In this document: one piece after another, positions 33,720-44,140 of the stretch
How the letters are laid out: the number at the start of each line of letters is the position of its first letter
How positions within the stretch are numbered: position 1 is the stretch's first letter
Assembly (NCBI RefSeq): GCF_009765755.1
Contig: NZ_LMUV01000004.1
Coordinates: forward strand, 124,001 to 188,000
Reading direction: 5' to 3'
Length of the DNA: 64,000 bases
From: Rhodanobacter sp. L36
Lineage (GTDB): Bacteria; Pseudomonadota; Gammaproteobacteria; Xanthomonadales; Rhodanobacteraceae
Notes under the pieces: model-generated
Seen by the model: the letters and a program-made list of their open reading frames with translations, nothing else
Told to the model about the DNA's origin: nothing
Database searches by the model: none
Made by a program: the position numbers and the translations under genes

Positions 33720-35309
33720 ATGGCACTGAGTGGACGAAACGTCTTTCGAATCTGCCTGGTCGTGGCGGCGGGCGGTTATCTGGCGTGGCACGAATGGCGC
33801 CCGGCGCCATCGGCCGCAACAACCAAAGAACCCGAGGCCGCCGTCGTTTCGACAGCGAAACCGCAATTGCCAGCAAAACCGCAAACGTGGTTGCTTGGTT
33901 CGTTGGCGCTCACCGCATGCGAACTCGGTCAGCCGAACAGCGGCCTCAGCACGGCTGCGTGGTGCGCCGCGTTTCCGGTGCCGGAAAATCGCGACGATCC
34001 GCACAGCCGCAAGATCACTCTCAAGATGGCGCTGCTGCGTTCGAGCGCGCAGATACCCAGCAAGGACATGCTGGTATTTCTCGCCGGCGGCCCGGGGCAG
34101 GCGGCCACCGATTCGGCCAGCGCCATCGCGTCGATGCTCGAACCGCTGCGCTCGCATCGCGATGTGTTGCTGATCGATCAACGCGGCACCGGCGGTTCCA
34201 ATGCGTTGCGTTGCAAGGAACCGGAGGACGAATCAAAGCCGGGTGACGATGAGGATGAAAGCGACAGCCTCGATCTCGTCAAGGTGCGCGCTGCGGCGAC
34301 GGATTGCCTCAAGCAGATCGGCAATCGCGCCGACCCGCGCTACTACACCACCACCATCGCTGCGCAGGATCTGGAAGACGTGCGCGAGGCGATCGGTTCG
34401 CCACAGTTCGATCTGATCGGCGTGTCGTACGGCACGCGGATGGCGCAGCAATACCTGATGCGATATCCCGATGCCGTGCGCAGCGTGGTGCTCGACAGCG
34501 TGGTGCCGAATTCGAATGCGCTTGGCGAAGATTTCGCGCGCAACCTCGACGACGCGTTGAAGGCGCAGTTCGCGCGCTGCACGACAGAGCCCGCGTGCAA
34601 GCAGCATTTTGGCGACCCGGATCAGACGCTGTACCAACTGCGTGACGCGTTGCGCGCCAATCCGCACGAGGTCAGCTTCCGCGATCCGGAAAGCTACCAG
34701 ACGGTCAAGCGCACGCTCGACGAAAACTCGCTGGCCAGCGTGGTCCGCATGTTCGCGTACACGCCGGCGACGGCCGCGTTGCTGCCGCTGTCGATCGACG
34801 CGGCCGCGCATGGCGACGTTGGACCGTTGCTCGGCCAGGCGAAGATTCTTTCCGGCGATCTCTCCGACCTGCTCGGCAGCGGCATGCAGTATTCGGTGAT
34901 CTGCAGCGAGGACGCCGACCTGCTCACGCCGCGCCCGCAGGATGCCGGCACCATCCTCGGCACGCACATGATCGATGCGTTGAGTGCCGTGTGCTCCGTA
35001 TGGCCAAAAGGAACGCGCCCGGCGGATTTCCACGCGCCGCTCAAGTCCGACAAGCCGGTGTTGATCCTGTCCGGCCAATACGACCCGGTCACGCCGCCGC
35101 GCTACGCCGACGAAGTGGTGAAAGGCCTTTCCAACGGGCGCGTGCTGGTTTTCAAAGGCCAGGGACATAGCGTGATGTCGACCGGCTGTGCGCCGCAGAT
35201 CGTGCAGCACTTCGTCGAGCAACTTGAACCGAAGAAGCTCGACGCAAGCTGTCTTGATCGCTTGCAACCCACACCGATATTCATCGACTTCAATGGAGCC
35301 ACGCCATGA
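33720..35309 (+). CDS. S33-family alpha/beta hydrolase (tripeptidyl aminopeptidase-like)
   Basis: The 529-residue protein has an N-terminal membrane anchor or signal (FRICLVVAAGGYLAWHEW) and an alpha/beta hydrolase domain with a TAP-like C-terminal region. The catalytic triad can be placed as Ser in GVSYGTRMA (about 237), Asp in ILSGQYDPVTPPRYA (about 454) and His in FKGQGHSVMSTGC (about 482); the oxyanion motif is FLAGGPGQA. An acidic insertion (EDESKPGDDEDESDSLD) lies before the cap. It probably removes peptides from the N-terminus of periplasmic or imported substrates. Its stop overlaps the next ATG (ATGA). Confidence 0.87.
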   Translation: MALSGRNVFRICLVVAAGGYLAWHEWRPAPSAATTKEPEAAVVSTAKPQLPAKPQTWLLGSLALTACELGQPNSGLSTAAWCAAFPVPENRDDPHSRKITLKMALLRSSAQIPSKDMLVFLAGGPGQAATDSASAIASMLEPLRSHRDVLLIDQRGTGGSNALRCKEPEDESKPGDDEDESDSLDLVKVRAAATDCLKQIGNRADPRYYTTTIAAQDLEDVREAIGSPQFDLIGVSYGTRMAQQYLMRYPDAVRSVVLDSVVPNSNALGEDFARNLDDALKAQFARCTTEPACKQHFGDPDQTLYQLRDALRANPHEVSFRDPESYQTVKRTLDENSLASVVRMFAYTPATAALLPLSIDAAAHGDVGPLLGQAKILSGDLSDLLGSGMQYSVICSEDADLLTPRPQDAGTILGTHMIDALSAVCSVWPKGTRPADFHAPLKSDKPVLILSGQYDPVTPPRYADEVVKGLSNGRVLVFKGQGHSVMSTGCAPQIVQHFVEQLEPKKLDASCLDRLQPTPIFIDFNGATP

Positions 35310-35475
35310 AAAACCACGACGTATGGGCGAATGCCATGCTGTGGGCTGCGGCCATTCTCGCCGCCGCGTTACTCAAGGCGCCGCATTTCCTCACCCTCGT
35401 CCTGCTCCCCTTGCTTGCCACGATGTCGTTGCTCGCGCTCGCTCGTCACGCCCACACCAACCGGAGTGATATCTC

Positions 35476-35479
<4 letters not shown>
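35306..35479 (+). CDS. Small two-helix membrane protein upstream of the NatAB exporter
   Basis: This 57-residue frame overlaps the peptidase stop (ATGA) and the exporter ATPase start (GTGA), so it is embedded in the operon. It consists of two hydrophobic stretches (about 10-24 and 28-46; AMLWAAAILAAALLKAPHFL and LVLLPLLATMSLLALAR) and a short polar tail. No family is recognised. It may be an exporter accessory subunit. The double overlap is the main support for its being real. Confidence 0.68.
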
Positions 35480-36206
<727 letters not shown>

Positions 36207-36210
<4 letters not shown>

Positions 36211-37412
36211 ACAAGGTCGCCACCAGGATCCACCGCAGTCGTGCGGTGCTTACCGTGTACCTGAAAGAGGTGCGCGAAAATCTGCGCGATCGCCGCACGC
36301 TGGTCAGTGCATTTCTCACTGGTCCACTGCTCGGGCCGATCATGCTGGTGATGTTGCTCAACATCACGCTCAATCGCGAGCTGGACAAGGCCGAGAAACC
36401 GTTGCCGGTGCCGGTGATCGGCGCGCAATACGCACCAAATCTGCTCGATGCGCTGAAGGCCGGCGGCGTGGTTCCGGGCCCTGCGGTGGCGAGTCCGCAG
36501 GACAGCGTGCGCAAGCAGGATGCGGATGTCGTGCTGCGCATCGCGCCGGGCTATGGCACCGCGTGGCGCAAGGGCGAGCCGGTGCAGGTGGAGTTGTTCT
36601 ACGACTCCTCGCAGCGTGATGCGAGCACGTCGGTCGATCGCGTCACCAACCTGCTCGAAGGTTTTGGACGCCAGCAGGGCGCGATGCGCCTCGTTGCGCG
36701 CGGCCTGTCGCCGAATGCGGCATGGCCGCTGCTGGTGGCCCGCCGCGATCAGGCCACGCCGCAATCACGCGCTGTGCTGATGTTCGCGATGCTGCCGTAC
36801 TTTTTCGTCATCACCATTTTCATGGGCGGCATGTATCTGGCGATCGACCTCACCGCTGGTGAACGCGAACGGCAATCGCTGGAACCTTTGTTCGCCAATC
36901 CGGTCCCGCGCTGGAAAATCCTCATCGGCAAGCTCGCGGCGATCTGCACGTTTTCAACGGCGAGCCTGCTCACCACCTTGCTCGCGTTTGCCGTGGTCGG
37001 CCGCTTCATTCCCGCCGACAAGATCGGCATGGAGCTCGACCTCGGCGTGCACTTCGCCGCGTTTGTGCTGCTGCTGATGCTGCCTCTGGTGCTGTTGATG
37101 GCCGTACTTCAATCGATGGTGGCCGCCTTCGCCAAAAGCTACCGCGAAGCCCAGACCTATCTCTCGCTGCTGATGCTGGTGCCGCTGATTCCCAGCGCGC
37201 TGCTGTCGTTCTTGCCGGTCAAGGCGCAGGCGTGGATGTACGCCGTGCCGTTGCTCAGCCAGAACCTCGGCATCATGCAACTGCTGCGCGGCGACGTCGT
37301 CACGGCACAACAAATCGGACTCAGTTTCGCCGGTACTTTGGCGGCCGCACTGATCGCGATGCTGGCGACCATGCAGCTGTATCGCTCCGAGCGATTGGCG
37401 ATTTCAGTCTGA
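36207..37412 (+). CDS. natB: NatB-like ABC-2 exporter permease
   Basis: The 401-residue permease has one N-terminal helix (about 29-50), a large extracytoplasmic domain (about 60-190; LPVPVIGAQYAPNLLDALKAG, DVVLRIAPGYG), then five or six helices in the C-terminal half. FVITIFMGGMYLAIDLTAGERERQSLEPLFANPVPRWKILIGK is diagnostic of the NatB/ABC-2 group, as is LPLVLLMAVLQSMVAAFAKSYREAQTYLSLLML. It overlaps natA by 4 bases. It is the last gene of the locus and is followed by a 10-bp hairpin. Confidence 0.9.
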
Positions 37413-37433
37413 GCTTGTCCTGACGAACGTGCA

Positions 37434-37467
37434 GTGCTCCCTTACTTGCGATCGAGAAAGGGAGCAC
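37434..37467. terminator. Bidirectional hairpin between natB and the EF-hand gene
   Basis: GTGCTCCCTT (37434-37443) pairs perfectly with AAGGGAGCAC (37458-37467) around a 14-base loop. It sits between convergent genes. There is no long U-tract, so termination strength is uncertain. Confidence 0.55.
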
Positions 37468-37471
37468 GCGA

Positions 37472-37804
37472 TCAGCGCGGCGGTGCAGTCAATTCCCGCG
37501 CGCTCAGATAACCGTCGCGGTTGCGATCGAGTTTGTGGAATTGCGCGCGCAGGTTGTCCTGATACGCCTGCAGCGTGATCGGCCGGCCACGACCGCCGGG
37601 CAATTCGTCAGTTTCGAGAATGCCGTCGCCGTTGCTGTCCATCGCCTGGAAACTGTGGCTCATGTACGCGAGGTATTCGGCTTCGCTGACGCGGCCGTCA
37701 CCGTTGCTGTCGAACAGCCGCAGGTATTCCGTTCGCGAATCCTGCGCGCGTGCCGCGAGTGGCGAAGCGAGCGCCATCGCGACAAGCACGCAAGCCAGCC
37801 GCAT
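37472..37804 (-). CDS. Secreted EF-hand domain protein
   Basis: The 110-residue product has a signal peptide (MRLACVLVAMALASPLAARA) and three calcium-loop-like motifs: FDSNGDGRVSEAEYLAYM, MDSNGDGILETDELPGG and LDRNRDGYLSARELTAPP. Each has the D-x-[DN]-x-D-G-x-[LIV]-x-x-x-E pattern, with the third carrying Arg at position 4 of the loop. It should bind Ca2+ in the periplasm. Its start is two bases after the folE stop on the same strand, so the genes are co-transcribed, but no functional link is apparent. Confidence 0.82.
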   Translation of the reverse strand: MRLACVLVAMALASPLAARAQDSRTEYLRLFDSNGDGRVSEAEYLAYMSHSFQAMDSNGDGILETDELPGGRGRPITLQAYQDNLRAQFHKLDRNRDGYLSARELTAPPR

Positions 37805-37806
37805 GT

Positions 37807-38409
37807 TCAGCGGTTGCTGCCGTGGATGCCGATGAACTGCAGGAACTCCATGCGCGTGCGCGGATCGTCGCGGAATGCGCCGAGCATCTGGCTGGTGATC
37901 ATCGACACGCCCCGCTTGTGGACGCCGCGCGTGGTCATGCATTCGTGGCTGGCGTCGATCACCACGGCCACGCCGGCGGGCTTGAGCGTTTCCTCGATGC
38001 AGTGCGCGATTTGCGCGGTGAGTTTTTCCTGCACCTGGAACCGCTTGGCGAAACCGTCTACCACGCGCGCCAGCTTGCTGATGCCGACCACGCGATTGGT
38101 CGGCAGGTAACCGACGTGCGCGCGGCCGATGATCGGCGCCATGTGATGTTCACAATGGCTTTCGAACTCGATGTCACGCAGCACCACCATCTCGTCATAG
38201 CCGTCCACTTCCTTGAAAGTACGGCGCAGGTAATCACCCGGGTCGGACGCATAGCCGCCGAACCAGTCGCGATACGCCTTCACCACGCGCTTGGGCGTAT
38301 CGATCAAGCCCTCACGCGACGGATCATCGCCGGCCCAACGCAACAGGACTCGAACGGCCTCTTCGGCCTGGTCCTGGGTGACTTCGTTTTCGGAGCGCAG
38401 CTCGCTCAT
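37807..38409 (-). CDS. folE: GTP cyclohydrolase I
   Basis: FolE converts GTP to dihydroneopterin triphosphate, the first step of folate synthesis. The 200-residue protein has the zinc and active-site motif [20 protein letters not shown] (about residue 88), [24 protein letters not shown], and [20 protein letters not shown] with the third zinc ligand cysteine. Length is that of the bacterial decameric type I enzyme. ATG 38409 is the natural start. The secreted EF-hand gene follows two bases later. Confidence 0.95.
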   Translation of the reverse strand: MSELRSENEVTQDQAEEAVRVLLRWAGDDPSREGLIDTPKRVVKAYRDWFGGYASDPGDYLRRTFKEVDGYDEMVVLRDIEFESHCEHHMAPIIGRAHVGYLPTNRVVGISKLARVVDGFAKRFQVQEKLTAQIAHCIEETLKPAGVAVVIDASHECMTTRGVHKRGVSMITSQMLGAFRDDPRTRMEFLQFIGIHGSNR

Positions 38410-38456
38410 GCGAGTTCCTTGGGGAGAAGGCGGAGTTGGCCAGTTTACCGCCCGGC

Positions 38457-39305
38457 TTAGCGGCTGTCCCCGGATGGCGGATCGGGCACGAAACGGCCGG
38501 GAAACGCCTCAGGCTGACGCGGCCAGGTCGACGCTTGCGGCAGAACGCCGCGTGCGATCAGGTGCGCGCGCGTGTCGTAGTACAGCGTGATCACTTCATC
38601 GGGTTCGCTCGATGCGCGCTCGAAATCCACGTCGTGCACCTCGTCGCGTTCGCGTTGGCCGAAGCCGGTGCCGAGCGGCGCATCGGTTTTCGCGGCGCGC
38701 GCATCCTTGAGGGATCGATCGGCCAGCGCAGGCGCTGCCGACGCGATTTCGGCCAGAGACGGCGCCATCGTCGGCGCAGCCGGTTTGCCGCCTGTCTCGG
38801 GATCGGCGTTCGCCACGTCATCGGATTCGATCACCGGCATCACTCTGGAACGGAATACCGCCACGCCGATCACGCCGACATTGTCCGGGCGTCCGGTGCG
38901 CGACGCGTAGCTGTCACCCGAATCGGCAAACACGAAACCGGCCACCTGCGCCTGGCTTTTGCGCCAGCCTTTCACTGCATAACTGCTGCCGCCGTCGAGC
39001 ACGTAGCCATCGTCCTGCGACCAGTTGGCCGTCTGTCCGGAAATCGCATTCACGCCATCCACCGACACGATGCCGAGCACATCGCCAGCGCTGCGATTCT
39101 GCAGATTCAACTCATAACGGTGGCCGGGCACGCCGGCGACGTAATAGCGGCCATCATGCCGATACACCGGCAATTGCTGGTGGCTGTCGCGGTCATACAC
39201 GGACATCTGCAACAGCGAACCACCGACCTGCATGCCGTAGCGTTCCGCATGGATGGCAGGACTGGTAGCCGCCGCTAGCAGCAGGATCATCAACGAAAGT
39301 TTCAT
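38457..39305 (-). CDS. Conserved secreted protein of unknown function
   Basis: The 282-residue product has a signal peptide ([20 protein letters not shown]) and a beta-rich N-terminal domain. It contains [63 protein letters not shown] and [21 protein letters not shown], a pattern I have seen in many proteobacterial secreted proteins without assigned function. The C-terminal third is less structured and acidic-basic mixed ([21 protein letters not shown]). GAGGAG six bases before ATG 39305 confirms the start. It is upstream of folE on the same strand, with a 47-base gap. Confidence 0.75.
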   Translation of the reverse strand: MKLSLMILLLAAATSPAIHAERYGMQVGGSLLQMSVYDRDSHQQLPVYRHDGRYYVAGVPGHRYELNLQNRSAGDVLGIVSVDGVNAISGQTANWSQDDGYVLDGGSSYAVKGWRKSQAQVAGFVFADSGDSYASRTGRPDNVGVIGVAVFRSRVMPVIESDDVANADPETGGKPAAPTMAPSLAEIASAAPALADRSLKDARAAKTDAPLGTGFGQRERDEVHDVDFERASSEPDEVITLYYDTRAHLIARGVLPQASTWPRQPEAFPGRFVPDPPSGDSR

Positions 39306-39482
39306 GGCGCACTCCTCATGCATCGCGATTGATGCGTAAAGAGATAAACGCAGGCGCGCGGCAAAAGGGGTTGATTGGCGACAGCGTGTGGATGAACGGA
39401 ATAGTGAAGGTTCCGCTTACGTTCCTGCTTGATTGCGTATTTGATCGAGCGAACGGGCATTGACTCGCCAACGAAGTTAGGC

Positions 39483-39500
39483 CCCCAGCCTTCGCTGGGG
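39483..39500. repeat. Short palindromic hairpin, REP-like
   Basis: CCCCAGC and GCTGGGG form a 7-bp stem with a CTTC loop in the 286-base gap between the secreted protein and rmuC. It has no T-tract on either strand. It may be a small REP unit or a transcript end for rmuC. The rest of the gap (39306-39591) shows no gene. Confidence 0.35.
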
Positions 39501-39591
39501 TGGCGAACAAAAACCGTGAGGAAATGTCCTTGACGCTGGACTTCAGCGCCAGCTGGACTCGGCAGCCAGTGGCGTTGCGCGCGCGCCCGAC

Positions 39592-41037
39592 TCAGCCGTC
39601 GGTTTCGTCTTCCGATTCGTCCGGCAGTTCCAGCACGTCGCCTAGCAAGTCCTGCGCGACATCGCCGGACAGCGACTCCACGCCGCGCAGCTTGCGCTCG
39701 ATGGTCTTGGTTTTCTTGCCGGCATCGCTGATGCTTTTGCTGACCGTGTTGAGCTGGCGCTCGGCCTTTTCCAGCACCAGCCCGAATTTGCCAAACTCGC
39801 TCTTCACCGCGCCGAGAAGCTTCCACACCTCGCTGCTGCGCTTGGCGATCGCCAGTGTGCGAAAGCCCATCTGCAAACTGTTGAGGAGCGCGCTGAGCGT
39901 GGTCGGCCCGGCCACCATCACGCGGTGATCGCGCTGAAGGCTTTCGAACAATCCGGGGCGGCGAAGCACTTCGGCGTACAGGCCTTCGGTCGGCAAAAAC
40001 AGCACAGCGAAATCCGTGGTGTGCGGCGCGGCCACGTATTTCGTCTTGATCCGCTTGGCTTCCTCGCGCACGCGTACTTCGAGTGCGCGCCCGGCTGCCG
40101 CAGCCGCATCGACGTCGGCGGCATCCTGCGCTTCCAGCAGGCGTTGGTAGTCCTCGACCGGAAATTTCGAATCGATCGGCAGGTAGACGTTCTCGCCGTC
40201 TTCCTGTCCCGGCATGCGGATCGCGTACTCGACGCGCTCGCTGCTGCCGGGCACGGTGGCCACGTTGGATGCGTACTGCTCGCGCGTCAGCAAATCCTCG
40301 AGCAACCCGCCCAGCTGCACTTCGCCGAGAATACCGCGACGCTTCACGTTGCTGAGCACGCGCTTGAGATCGCCCACGCCGATCGCGAGGTTCTGCATTT
40401 CGCCGAGCCCGCGCTGTACCGCTTCGAGCCGGTCAGATACCAGCTGGAACGACTGGCCCAGCCGCGTCTCCAGCGTGCTTTGCAGTTTCTCGTCGACAGT
40501 CGCGCGCATTTGTTCGAGCTTGGCCGCGTTGTCCTGCTGGATCGCGCCGAGCTTGGCTTCCAGCGTGGCGCGCACTTCGCCCATGCGCTTTTCGTGATCC
40601 GCACTTAGCGCGGCCAAACGCTGTTGCTGCTGTTCACCGAAGTGACCGAGCGCCTGCGTGGTTTCTTCGCGATTCCTGCGCGCGTCTTCGGCCAACCGTT
40701 GCGCCAGCGATTGCAGCCCATTGTCGGTGCGCTCGGTGAGCAGGTTCAGGCGCTGGCCGAAACCGTCGATCCGCTCCGCCTGCTGCTGCGCGATGCCGGT
40801 GAGTTGTTCGCCCAGATGGCCGCGGAAGCGGTCAAAGCCCTGCTGCAGTTCATCGCGGCCGGTGCGTTGTTCTTCGCGCACCGTGCGTTCAACTCGTGCG
40901 CCATCGTCTTTCAGCGCATCCAGCCGCGCACCCAGCCCGGCATCGCCACGGCTGCGTGCGACAGAAAGGATTTGCAGCACCAGCACGACGCACACGAGAA
41001 CCAGCAGTGCGAGCAACAGCAGTTCGGTGACAGACAT
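39592..41037 (-). CDS. rmuC: DNA recombination protein RmuC
   Basis: The 481-residue protein has one N-terminal helix (LLLLALLVLVCVVLVLQIL), a long coiled-coil (about 40-210, many Gln/Glu/Arg) and the RmuC nuclease-like domain (about 215-440) with RGILGEVQLGGLLEDLLTREQYASN, YLPIDSKFPVEDYQRLLEA, and FLPTEGLYAEVLRRPGL. RmuC limits recombination at inverted repeats; the fold is PD-(D/E)XK-like, with DSKFP containing the catalytic D and K. The C-terminal 30 residues are acidic. The gene is alone between its neighbours. Confidence 0.93.
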   Translation of the reverse strand: MSVTELLLLALLVLVCVVLVLQILSVARSRGDAGLGARLDALKDDGARVERTVREEQRTGRDELQQGFDRFRGHLGEQLTGIAQQQAERIDGFGQRLNLLTERTDNGLQSLAQRLAEDARRNREETTQALGHFGEQQQQRLAALSADHEKRMGEVRATLEAKLGAIQQDNAAKLEQMRATVDEKLQSTLETRLGQSFQLVSDRLEAVQRGLGEMQNLAIGVGDLKRVLSNVKRRGILGEVQLGGLLEDLLTREQYASNVATVPGSSERVEYAIRMPGQEDGENVYLPIDSKFPVEDYQRLLEAQDAADVDAAAAAGRALEVRVREEAKRIKTKYVAAPHTTDFAVLFLPTEGLYAEVLRRPGLFESLQRDHRVMVAGPTTLSALLNSLQMGFRTLAIAKRSSEVWKLLGAVKSEFGKFGLVLEKAERQLNTVSKSISDAGKKTKTIERKLRGVESLSGDVAQDLLGDVLELPDESEDETDG

Positions 41038-41114
41038 GGCGGATCCCGCGAAAGACAGGCCGCCAGTTTACGCGCTGGCGTATCAGCCGCTGCGACCGGC
41101 TGTATTGCGGCCGG

Positions 41115-42185
41115 CTATTTGCGACGCGCTGCGCGCAGGCTTTTGCGCAGAAAGCGCAGCGTGAGCGTTTCAAGCTGGCGCGGATGGCTGGCTGCCGTGG
41201 CGGGAATCGTCCGGTGCAGGCTGCCGTCCTGCCAGCCTTCGAGGATCAGCGGATGGATGTACGACGCGCGGCATACCGCGGGCGTGTTGCCGAGAATCGC
41301 CGCTACTTCCTTGATCGCGGTGGCGAGCGTGGCGCGCATGGCGCGGTCGCCACCTTTGTCCGGCAGCGGCGTGCGCGCGAGTACGCCGGCCGCTTGCACG
41401 GTGCCGCCCCAGGTGCGGAAATCCTTGGCGGTGAAGTCTTCGTCGCCGCTGGCTTCGCGCAGATACTCGTTGACCTGGCCGGAATCGATCGGCTGTCTCT
41501 GTCCGCCGTCATCGAGGTACTGGAACAGCCGCTGCCCCGGCAACTGCTGCACGCTGCGCACGATGCGTGCGAGTCGCTTGTCGCTCAGTTCCACTTCGCT
41601 TTCGACGCCGCTCTTGCCGCGAAACGCGAAGCGCAGCCGCCCGCGCTCGGTGCGCACGTGGCGCGTGCGCAAGGTGGTAAGTCCGTAACTGTGGTTGTCG
41701 CGCGTATAGCTTTCGTTGCCGATGCGGATCAGCGTTTCGTCGAGCAGGCGCACGATCAGCGCCAACACTTTTTCGCGCGGCAGGCCGGGCAGGGTGAGGT
41801 CGCGCCGCACGCGTCGGCGCAGTGCCGGCAGCGCATCGCCGAAGGCCAGCACGCGATCGAATTTGCCGTGATCGCGCAGCTCGCGCCAGTGCGCGTGATA
41901 CCGATACTGCTTGCGCTGGCGCGCGTCGCGACCGGTGGCCTGCAGGTGGCCGCGCGGATCGACGCAGATCCACACGTCGACATATGCCGGCGGTATCGCC
42001 AGTGCGCGGATGCGCTGCAGTTCCTCGCGATCGCTGATGGATTTGCCATCGACATCTCGATAGCCGAATCCCTTGCCGCGACGCAATCGCTGGATACCCG
42101 GCTGCGCATCGCTGACATACACAAGGCCGACCGCGCGCACTTCGCGTCGCAGTTCGGGATCGATGTCGCTCGGGTGGCTGGCCAT
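41115..42185 (-). CDS. DNA topoisomerase IB (poxvirus/eukaryote type)
   Basis: The 356-residue enzyme belongs to the bacterial type IB topoisomerases, which relax both positive and negative supercoils through a 3'-phosphotyrosine. It shows the N-terminal domain (GKGFGYRDVDGKSISDREEL RIRALAIPPAYVDVWIC), and catalytic residues in RDNHSYGLTTLRTRHVR, FRGKSGVE and KDFRTWGGTVQA, with the nucleophile in VCRASYIHPLIL (tyrosine about residue 310). This type is scattered among bacteria and common in Xanthomonadales. ATG 42185 begins MASHPSDID. It is separated from rmuC by 77 bases. Confidence 0.92.
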   Translation of the reverse strand: MASHPSDIDPELRREVRAVGLVYVSDAQPGIQRLRRGKGFGYRDVDGKSISDREELQRIRALAIPPAYVDVWICVDPRGHLQATGRDARQRKQYRYHAHWRELRDHGKFDRVLAFGDALPALRRRVRRDLTLPGLPREKVLALIVRLLDETLIRIGNESYTRDNHSYGLTTLRTRHVRTERGRLRFAFRGKSGVESEVELSDKRLARIVRSVQQLPGQRLFQYLDDGGQRQPIDSGQVNEYLREASGDEDFTAKDFRTWGGTVQAAGVLARTPLPDKGGDRAMRATLATAIKEVAAILGNTPAVCRASYIHPLILEGWQDGSLHRTIPATAASHPRQLETLTLRFLRKSLRAARRK

Positions 42186-42243
42186 GTCGCGCAGTGTGCG
42201 CGACGGCGGTCAATTCGGCGTGAGGTGCGACTAACGCACGCGA

Positions 42244-43419
42244 TCAATCCACGCGACAGAACACCGCTTTGAGGTAACGGCCTTCGGCCACGTCGGTGCG
42301 GAACGGATGATCGGCGCCAGCGCCGCGCACTTCGAGCACCTGTATCTCGCGCCCTGCATTGAGTGCCACGCGACGAAGCATCTCCAGGAATTCGCTTTCG
42401 CCGACCAGCCCCGTGCATGAGCACGTCAACAACAAACCACCGGGCGGAATGATGTCGAGCGCCATGCGGTTCATCGCGAAATATTTCTTCAGCGCGTCCA
42501 TCACCTTGCTGCGATCGCGCGTGAGCTTGGCCGGATCGAGCACGACCGCGTCATAGCGTTCGCCGCGTGCTACGGCGGCGCGCACCCAGTCGAAAATGTC
42601 GGCCTGCTCGAAAGTTGCCGTGACGTTGTTGGCCGCCGCGTTGGCACGTGCGATTTCGAGGATACCCGCATCGAGATCGACGCCGACCGCTTCGCGCGCG
42701 CCGGCGGCCATCGCGTGCACCGCGAAACCTCCGGCGTTGCAGCACAGGTCGAGCACGCGTCGACCCTTCGCCAGTTCGGCGAAGCGCTTGCGGTTGTCGC
42801 GCTGGTCGGCGAAGAAACCGGTCTTGTGACCCGAGCCCGGCGCAGCCTGAAAACGCAGGCCGTGCTCGCGTACCTCGACTGCCTCGGGCACGTCGCCGCT
42901 GCGGCAGTCGAACGATTCCTGCTTCTGCACATGCGACTCGGCAAACCAGTAAAGCCGCGCGCCGGGAAAATGCGAAAGCAATGCCGCGTGGATCGCCTCG
43001 CGGAAACGCCACATGCCGGCAGCGAAATATTCGATCACCAGGATGTCCGCGTAGCGATCCACGATCAGGCCCGACAGGCCATCGCCTTCGCTGTGCACCA
43101 CGCGCCACGCATCGGTGACCTGATCAAGCTGCAACCATTCACGTCGCAACTGCACGGCGCGCGCGACGCGCGCGGCAATCCACTGCGCATCGATCGCCTG
43201 ATCCGCATCGTTGCTCAGCAAGCGCAACGCGATGCGCGCATGCCCGTTCCAGAAACCACGCCCGACAAAACGACCATTGCCGTCCTGCACCTCGACCACA
43301 CTGCCCGGCGGCAACTTCGATTCGGGTTTGTAGATCTGCGCGGACCACACCCACGGGTGACCGGGGTTGCGATCGGACTTCAGGCGGATGACGGGCAGAA
43401 CGGATGCGGGGGTATTCAT
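42244..43419 (-). CDS. rlmI: 23S rRNA (cytosine1962-C5)-methyltransferase RlmI-like
   Basis: The 391-residue enzyme has an N-terminal PUA domain (HPWVWSAQIYKPESKLPPGSVVEV) and a Rossmann methyltransferase domain. SAM motif I is DLCCNAGGFAVHAMAAGA (about residue 220), motif II VGVDLDAGILEIAR, motif IV VVLDPAKLTR, and the catalytic cysteine region LLLTCSCTGLV (about 345). These match RlmI (m5C1962). ATG 43419 starts the PUA domain. Confidence 0.9.
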   Translation of the reverse strand: MNTPASVLPVIRLKSDRNPGHPWVWSAQIYKPESKLPPGSVVEVQDGNGRFVGRGFWNGHARIALRLLSNDADQAIDAQWIAARVARAVQLRREWLQLDQVTDAWRVVHSEGDGLSGLIVDRYADILVIEYFAAGMWRFREAIHAALLSHFPGARLYWFAESHVQKQESFDCRSGDVPEAVEVREHGLRFQAAPGSGHKTGFFADQRDNRKRFAELAKGRRVLDLCCNAGGFAVHAMAAGAREAVGVDLDAGILEIARANAAANNVTATFEQADIFDWVRAAVARGERYDAVVLDPAKLTRDRSKVMDALKKYFAMNRMALDIIPPGGLLLTCSCTGLVGESEFLEMLRRVALNAGREIQVLEVRGAGADHPFRTDVAEGRYLKAVFCRVD

Positions 43420-43511
43420 CCGCGCATGATAGCGCGCGTCCCGCGGCGGCTTGCTGGATACGCATGACCTTGTCAGCGTGCAGAACGATCAATCATGGCA
43501 AGGAGCCTGCG

Positions 43512-43847
43512 ATGTTCGGATCGTTTATAGAAAGAAACTGCTTGATGCTGGCGTTGATGGTGATGAGCACCATGGCAATGGCTCAGGATATTTCGCTGCT
43601 GCAATCAGTCCTGAAGTCGCAAGGCATCGACAAGTCCCTTCTCGCAAGCAAAGTTGGGAACGTAAAGCCGGATCAGCGCAACCGCAGCGCAAGCCAAGAA
43701 AGCAGGGCCAGCAAATTGATGCCGATTCGCGATGCCGCGGGTCCGGCCAGCGCCAGCACGAAACCTTCCGAGCCGAAGCGCCAGTCGATGCCAAGGCGCG
43801 GCGTGGAATGCAGCGCGGCGAACACGTCGACGAAGGCACCGCAGTGA
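43512..43847 (+). CDS. Secreted short ORF with signal peptide, overlapping the opposite-strand gene
   Basis: The 111-residue frame begins MFGSFIERNCLMLALMVMSTMAMA, a convincing signal peptide, followed by QDISLLQSVLKSQGIDKSLL. AAGGAG lies 7 bases before the ATG. The last 58 codons lie antisense to the 3' end of the gene at 43673-44110, where composition becomes Arg/Ser/Pro-rich like a non-coding phase. It could be a real short secreted protein, or the surviving 5' end of a longer gene that lost its remainder where it meets the neighbour. No family is recognised. Confidence 0.42.
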   Translation: MFGSFIERNCLMLALMVMSTMAMAQDISLLQSVLKSQGIDKSLLASKVGNVKPDQRNRSASQESRASKLMPIRDAAGPASASTKPSEPKRQSMPRRGVECSAANTSTKAPQ

Positions 43848-44110
43848 AGCGCGTAACTGAAGACCGGCGTGGCGATCAGCGGCAGTTGCAGCAGTTGCGC
43901 CCAACGCGATGCGGAAATGCCGCGCTCGCTGTTTTCCAGCAGCCACACGCCGGCCACCAGCACGAAGCCGTAGACGGCCAAACCGATCAGCGCCACGACG
44001 CTTTCGCGGGTGGAACCAAACGGCAGCAGCCGATGCAGCATCGACGCCACGCCGTAGAGACCGCCAGCAATTTCAAGGATGCCGATCAGGCGGAAGAGGA
44101 TGGTGCGCAT
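43673..44110 (-). CDS. Four-helix membrane protein of unknown function
   Basis: The 145-residue protein has hydrophobic helices at about 5-22, 32-54, 66-83 and 115-143, starting MRTILFRLIGILEIAGGLYG. Short motifs include HCGAFVDVFAALHSTPRLGIDWRFGSE in a loop. I do not recognise a family; the topology resembles small DoxX-like or DUF proteins. ATG 44110 is preferred over a 14-residue extension because GAG CTACTGC lies before it. The gene converges with the short secreted ORF at 43512, overlapping it by 175 bases. A REP-like element lies 30 bases upstream of its start. Confidence 0.62.
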   Translation of the reverse strand: MRTILFRLIGILEIAGGLYGVASMLHRLLPFGSTRESVVALIGLAVYGFVLVAGVWLLENSERGISASRWAQLLQLPLIATPVFSYALHCGAFVDVFAALHSTPRLGIDWRFGSEGFVLALAGPAASRIGINLLALLSWLALRLR

Positions 44111-44140
44111 GCAGTAGCTCCAGGAAGGGAAAGGTGGATT

